A model generated the notes under the pieces. That model worked only from the letters and a program-made list of their open reading frames with translations. It searched no databases and had not been told where the DNA came from. A DNA stretch of 64,000 nt from Sinotaia quadrata (lineage: Eukaryota > Mollusca > Gastropoda > Architaenioglossa > Viviparidae), in the NCBI GenBank assembly GCA_028829895.1, contig CM054179.1:33521117-33585116 (forward strand), given 5' to 3'. Of the stretch, positions 62,161-64,000 are shown in pieces. How positions within the stretch are numbered: the first letter of the stretch is position 1; the number at the start of each line of letters is the position of its first letter. The translations under genes and the position numbers were made by a program.

Positions 62161-62549
62161 TATAGGAGTCCACTGTGCATTTTCTCTAAGAATTCCAGTT
62201 ACAATTCCATCAAATATAGTTTACACATCCAACTGAAGTAAAAAAAAAAAAACAATTAAAAAAAACACACTTTTTTTTCTAAACACAGGAGTCCAATGCA
62301 CATTCTTTTTTAACAATTGCAGTGAAACTTCCATTGAATATAGTTTACACATCCAACTAAAGTAAAGAAACACTTTGTTTTCCATATATCCCAACACGGG
62401 AGTAAAATGCACATTTTATTTTAACTATTCCAGTGAAAATTCCATTGAACATAGTGAACACTTCCAAGAAGTTAAGAAATGCTGTTTGTTTTCCATATAT
62501 CAAACAGGAGTCCAATGCACACTTTTGAAAACAATTTCAGTGAATAGAA
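62161..62549. repeat. about 110-bp tandem repeat, 3.5-4 units
   Basis: The unit marker ggagtccaatgcaca or a variant is at 62165, 62288, 62399 and 62507 (spacings 123, 111 and 108). Shared following blocks are cagtgaaaattccattgaa, atagtttacacatccaac, aagtaaagaaa and ttgttttccatatatc. The first unit spacing is longer because of a poly-A expansion. Frames on both strands (62221-62412 and 62375-62602) arise from the repeat. Confidence 0.9.
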
Positions 62550-63121
62550 TTAGAAAGAAACTTTTTTCTAACATGTCCATTTTTATAATTAAATCTGGAT
62601 AATAAAATGTAAGCCACAGACTGGTTGAAACCAGTAGATCACAAATCCAGGTGCAGAACATTTTGTAATATAGAACATTATCAGTAAAATTTAGAAATGT
62701 ATTATTTTTTTTTGATAAAATCTGTTTGTTACAATGACTACAAAGATAAATTGTCAGACAAGAATAAAAGTACTGAATGTGTGTTTAATTTCTTCATGAT
62801 AAAAGAAAACACAATGAAGAAGTATGAAATAATATAAATGAACAATAAATAAATTTAAAATATGATGTTGTAAAGTATGAAAATAAATGTTGAAACAAAC
62901 TGCTGATGTAATGCATAGAAGAAAATGACCAAGAATCAATGTGATTTTCTTAATTCAGTCTCTGGTCACGCATGCTATTGTCTGAGAAATGTAAGCAACT
63001 CAGCAGCAAATGGATCTATGGCTTTAGGAAAAAAATTATGAACGTAAATTTAATCATTAGAAAAATAATGATCAATAATAGATTTCCAATCTATCCTTTG
63101 AAAATGATGAGCCTCACAACT
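62550..63121. other. AT-rich sequence, no feature recognised
   Basis: The frame 62754-62939 on the minus strand has no family resemblance. Confidence 0.5.
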
Positions 63122-63525
63122 ATATAATTCCGCTTACAACAGTACCAAGCCACTGATCGATTCGAGATTTCTGAGTATTTTCTGGATCTATCAGTAATGC
63201 AGCATCGTATATGTATTCATATACTTGACGATTTGTTGCACTATATTCTCAGGAAAAGTGCTTGAAAAATATTGAATTCTGTACAATCTTTTGCTAGTGG
63301 GATTTGCACTTCGCTGTTTCCAGCAAAAGCATGCGGTGTTGAGTGTGCCAAATCAAACGCCTCGCGCCAATCCATTTTGATTGGATTTGGACAGGCTGCA
63401 ACATATCTGATATAAATTTGTGGTAAATCCCTAGTGACCAGAAATATTAATCTTCTGACAAATAAATGAAGCTGACTGCATGTTTCGATGAAGACATCAT
63501 AACTTGTCTCAATGAATGAAGGCAA
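63122..63525 (-). pseudogene. unidentified coding-like minus-strand segment with one frame shift
   Basis: Minus-strand frame 63525-63241 reads FIETSYDVFIETCSQLHLFV, later PNPIKMDWREAFDLAHSTPH and AKDCTEFNIFQALFLRI. It reaches a stop at 63241-63243. A neighbouring frame continues without a gap as YSATNRQVYEYIYDAALLID, then PENTQKSRIDQWLGTVVSG, to a stop near 63122. The residue mix is balanced, unlike the low-complexity frames elsewhere, which suggests real ancestry as coding DNA. I do not recognise the family. It could be a decayed transposase, a retrocopy or an exon whose splice I misread. The upstream pyrimidine tract (on the minus strand before about 63513) could be an acceptor. Confidence 0.35.
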
Positions 63526-64000
63526 CAGAAAAATAAAATCAGAAAAAAAACGCTTTTAGATCAAATGAACAGTCTAATTCTAACTGTCCAATTGTAGAAG
63601 TGATAACATGTGCCTGCTAAGGGAAATGCACACTTGTTTGACACCGATTAGCTTAGGTGACAGACTAAGAAAATGCGTGCGCTGTAATTTGACGCCAGCG
63701 TCACTGTACCAGGCAAGAGGTTAAGGCTATTTGTCGGAAATAAAGATTTTATCTGTACAGACGGTAATGCATTAGAGATCGTCATGGGCGTGAGTGAGAG
63801 TAAACAAGTATAGGTCTACTAAACAGTCGTTATTTATAATTTCTGCTGTAAATTTTAATTAACAGTTTTTTATAATCTGTCAGACAATGGTAACATATTG
63901 ATCCTAGATAGTTTTTCCCCAAAAAAGACTGGTTTATTAACTAAGTTATGATGGATCATGAATGACAACCTTTTAATTAATCATAATGGGTAGTGTCAAT
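63526..64000. other. no feature recognised
   Basis: Slightly less AT-rich sequence with several CpG sites (about 63640-63790), without an open frame or known motif. Confidence 0.4.

Overview
This is an AT-rich, intron- and repeat-dominated animal nuclear sequence. Two host genes can be recognised, both on the plus strand and both incomplete. The long introns (7.4 and 8.1 kb), abundant microsatellites, RTE-type LINE copies, pogo/mariner/piggyBac-type DNA elements and a bilaterian-type MEIOC protein suggest an invertebrate metazoan with a fairly large genome. A mollusc, possibly a cephalopod, is my best guess, but this rests on general appearance and not on a diagnostic sequence. No bacterial or viral gene organisation, CRISPR array, tRNA or rRNA was seen.

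Region 1 (1-18.2 kb): the last three coding exons of a MEIOC (meiosis-specific coiled-coil protein) orthologue lie at 2080-2214, 9597-9777 and 17885-18138. Splice phases match exactly and the stop codon is present; the 5' part of the gene lies upstream of the window. Its introns hold decayed transposon pieces (piggyBac-like, mariner, Ty3/gypsy integrase-like, pogo ends), a cluster of diverged 36-46 bp repeats near 6.5-6.9 kb, an RTE LINE copy (14.8-16.0 kb) and one copy of a 1.2-1.3 kb repeat that may be an LTR plus leader (16.0-17.3 kb).

Region 2 (18.2-60.2 kb): a 42-kb stretch with no recognisable host coding exon, very AT-rich and for long parts visibly T-rich on the plus strand. It contains a pogo-like element (19.8-20.4 kb), a TTAA-flanked piggyBac-like MITE (29.1 kb), a 347-bp tandem duplication (32.3-33.0 kb), the second copy of the LTR-like repeat (34.2-35.5 kb), a 171-bp pogo-like MITE (45.0 kb), and a second RTE copy flanked by an unusually long (about 155 bp) diverged direct repeat (47.6-49.1 kb). 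It also has a GC-richer LTR-like segment (49.5-50.2 kb), a 30-36 bp minisatellite (51.1-51.5 kb), and a GC-richer A/C-biased island (53.2-54.2 kb). Last comes a 2.5-kb candidate DNA transposon with 17-bp perfect terminal inverted repeats and an internal 174-bp satellite (57.3-59.9 kb).

Region 3 (60.2-64 kb): the first coding exon of a NACA (nascent polypeptide-associated complex alpha) orthologue at 60211-60346. It apparently ends at a non-canonical GC donor, with the rest of the gene beyond the window. After it come a 4-unit, about 110-bp tandem repeat (62.2-62.5 kb) and an unidentified, frame-shifted minus-strand open frame (63.1-63.5 kb). I see no dedicated multi-gene system; the interest is in the repeat architecture and in the two host genes.
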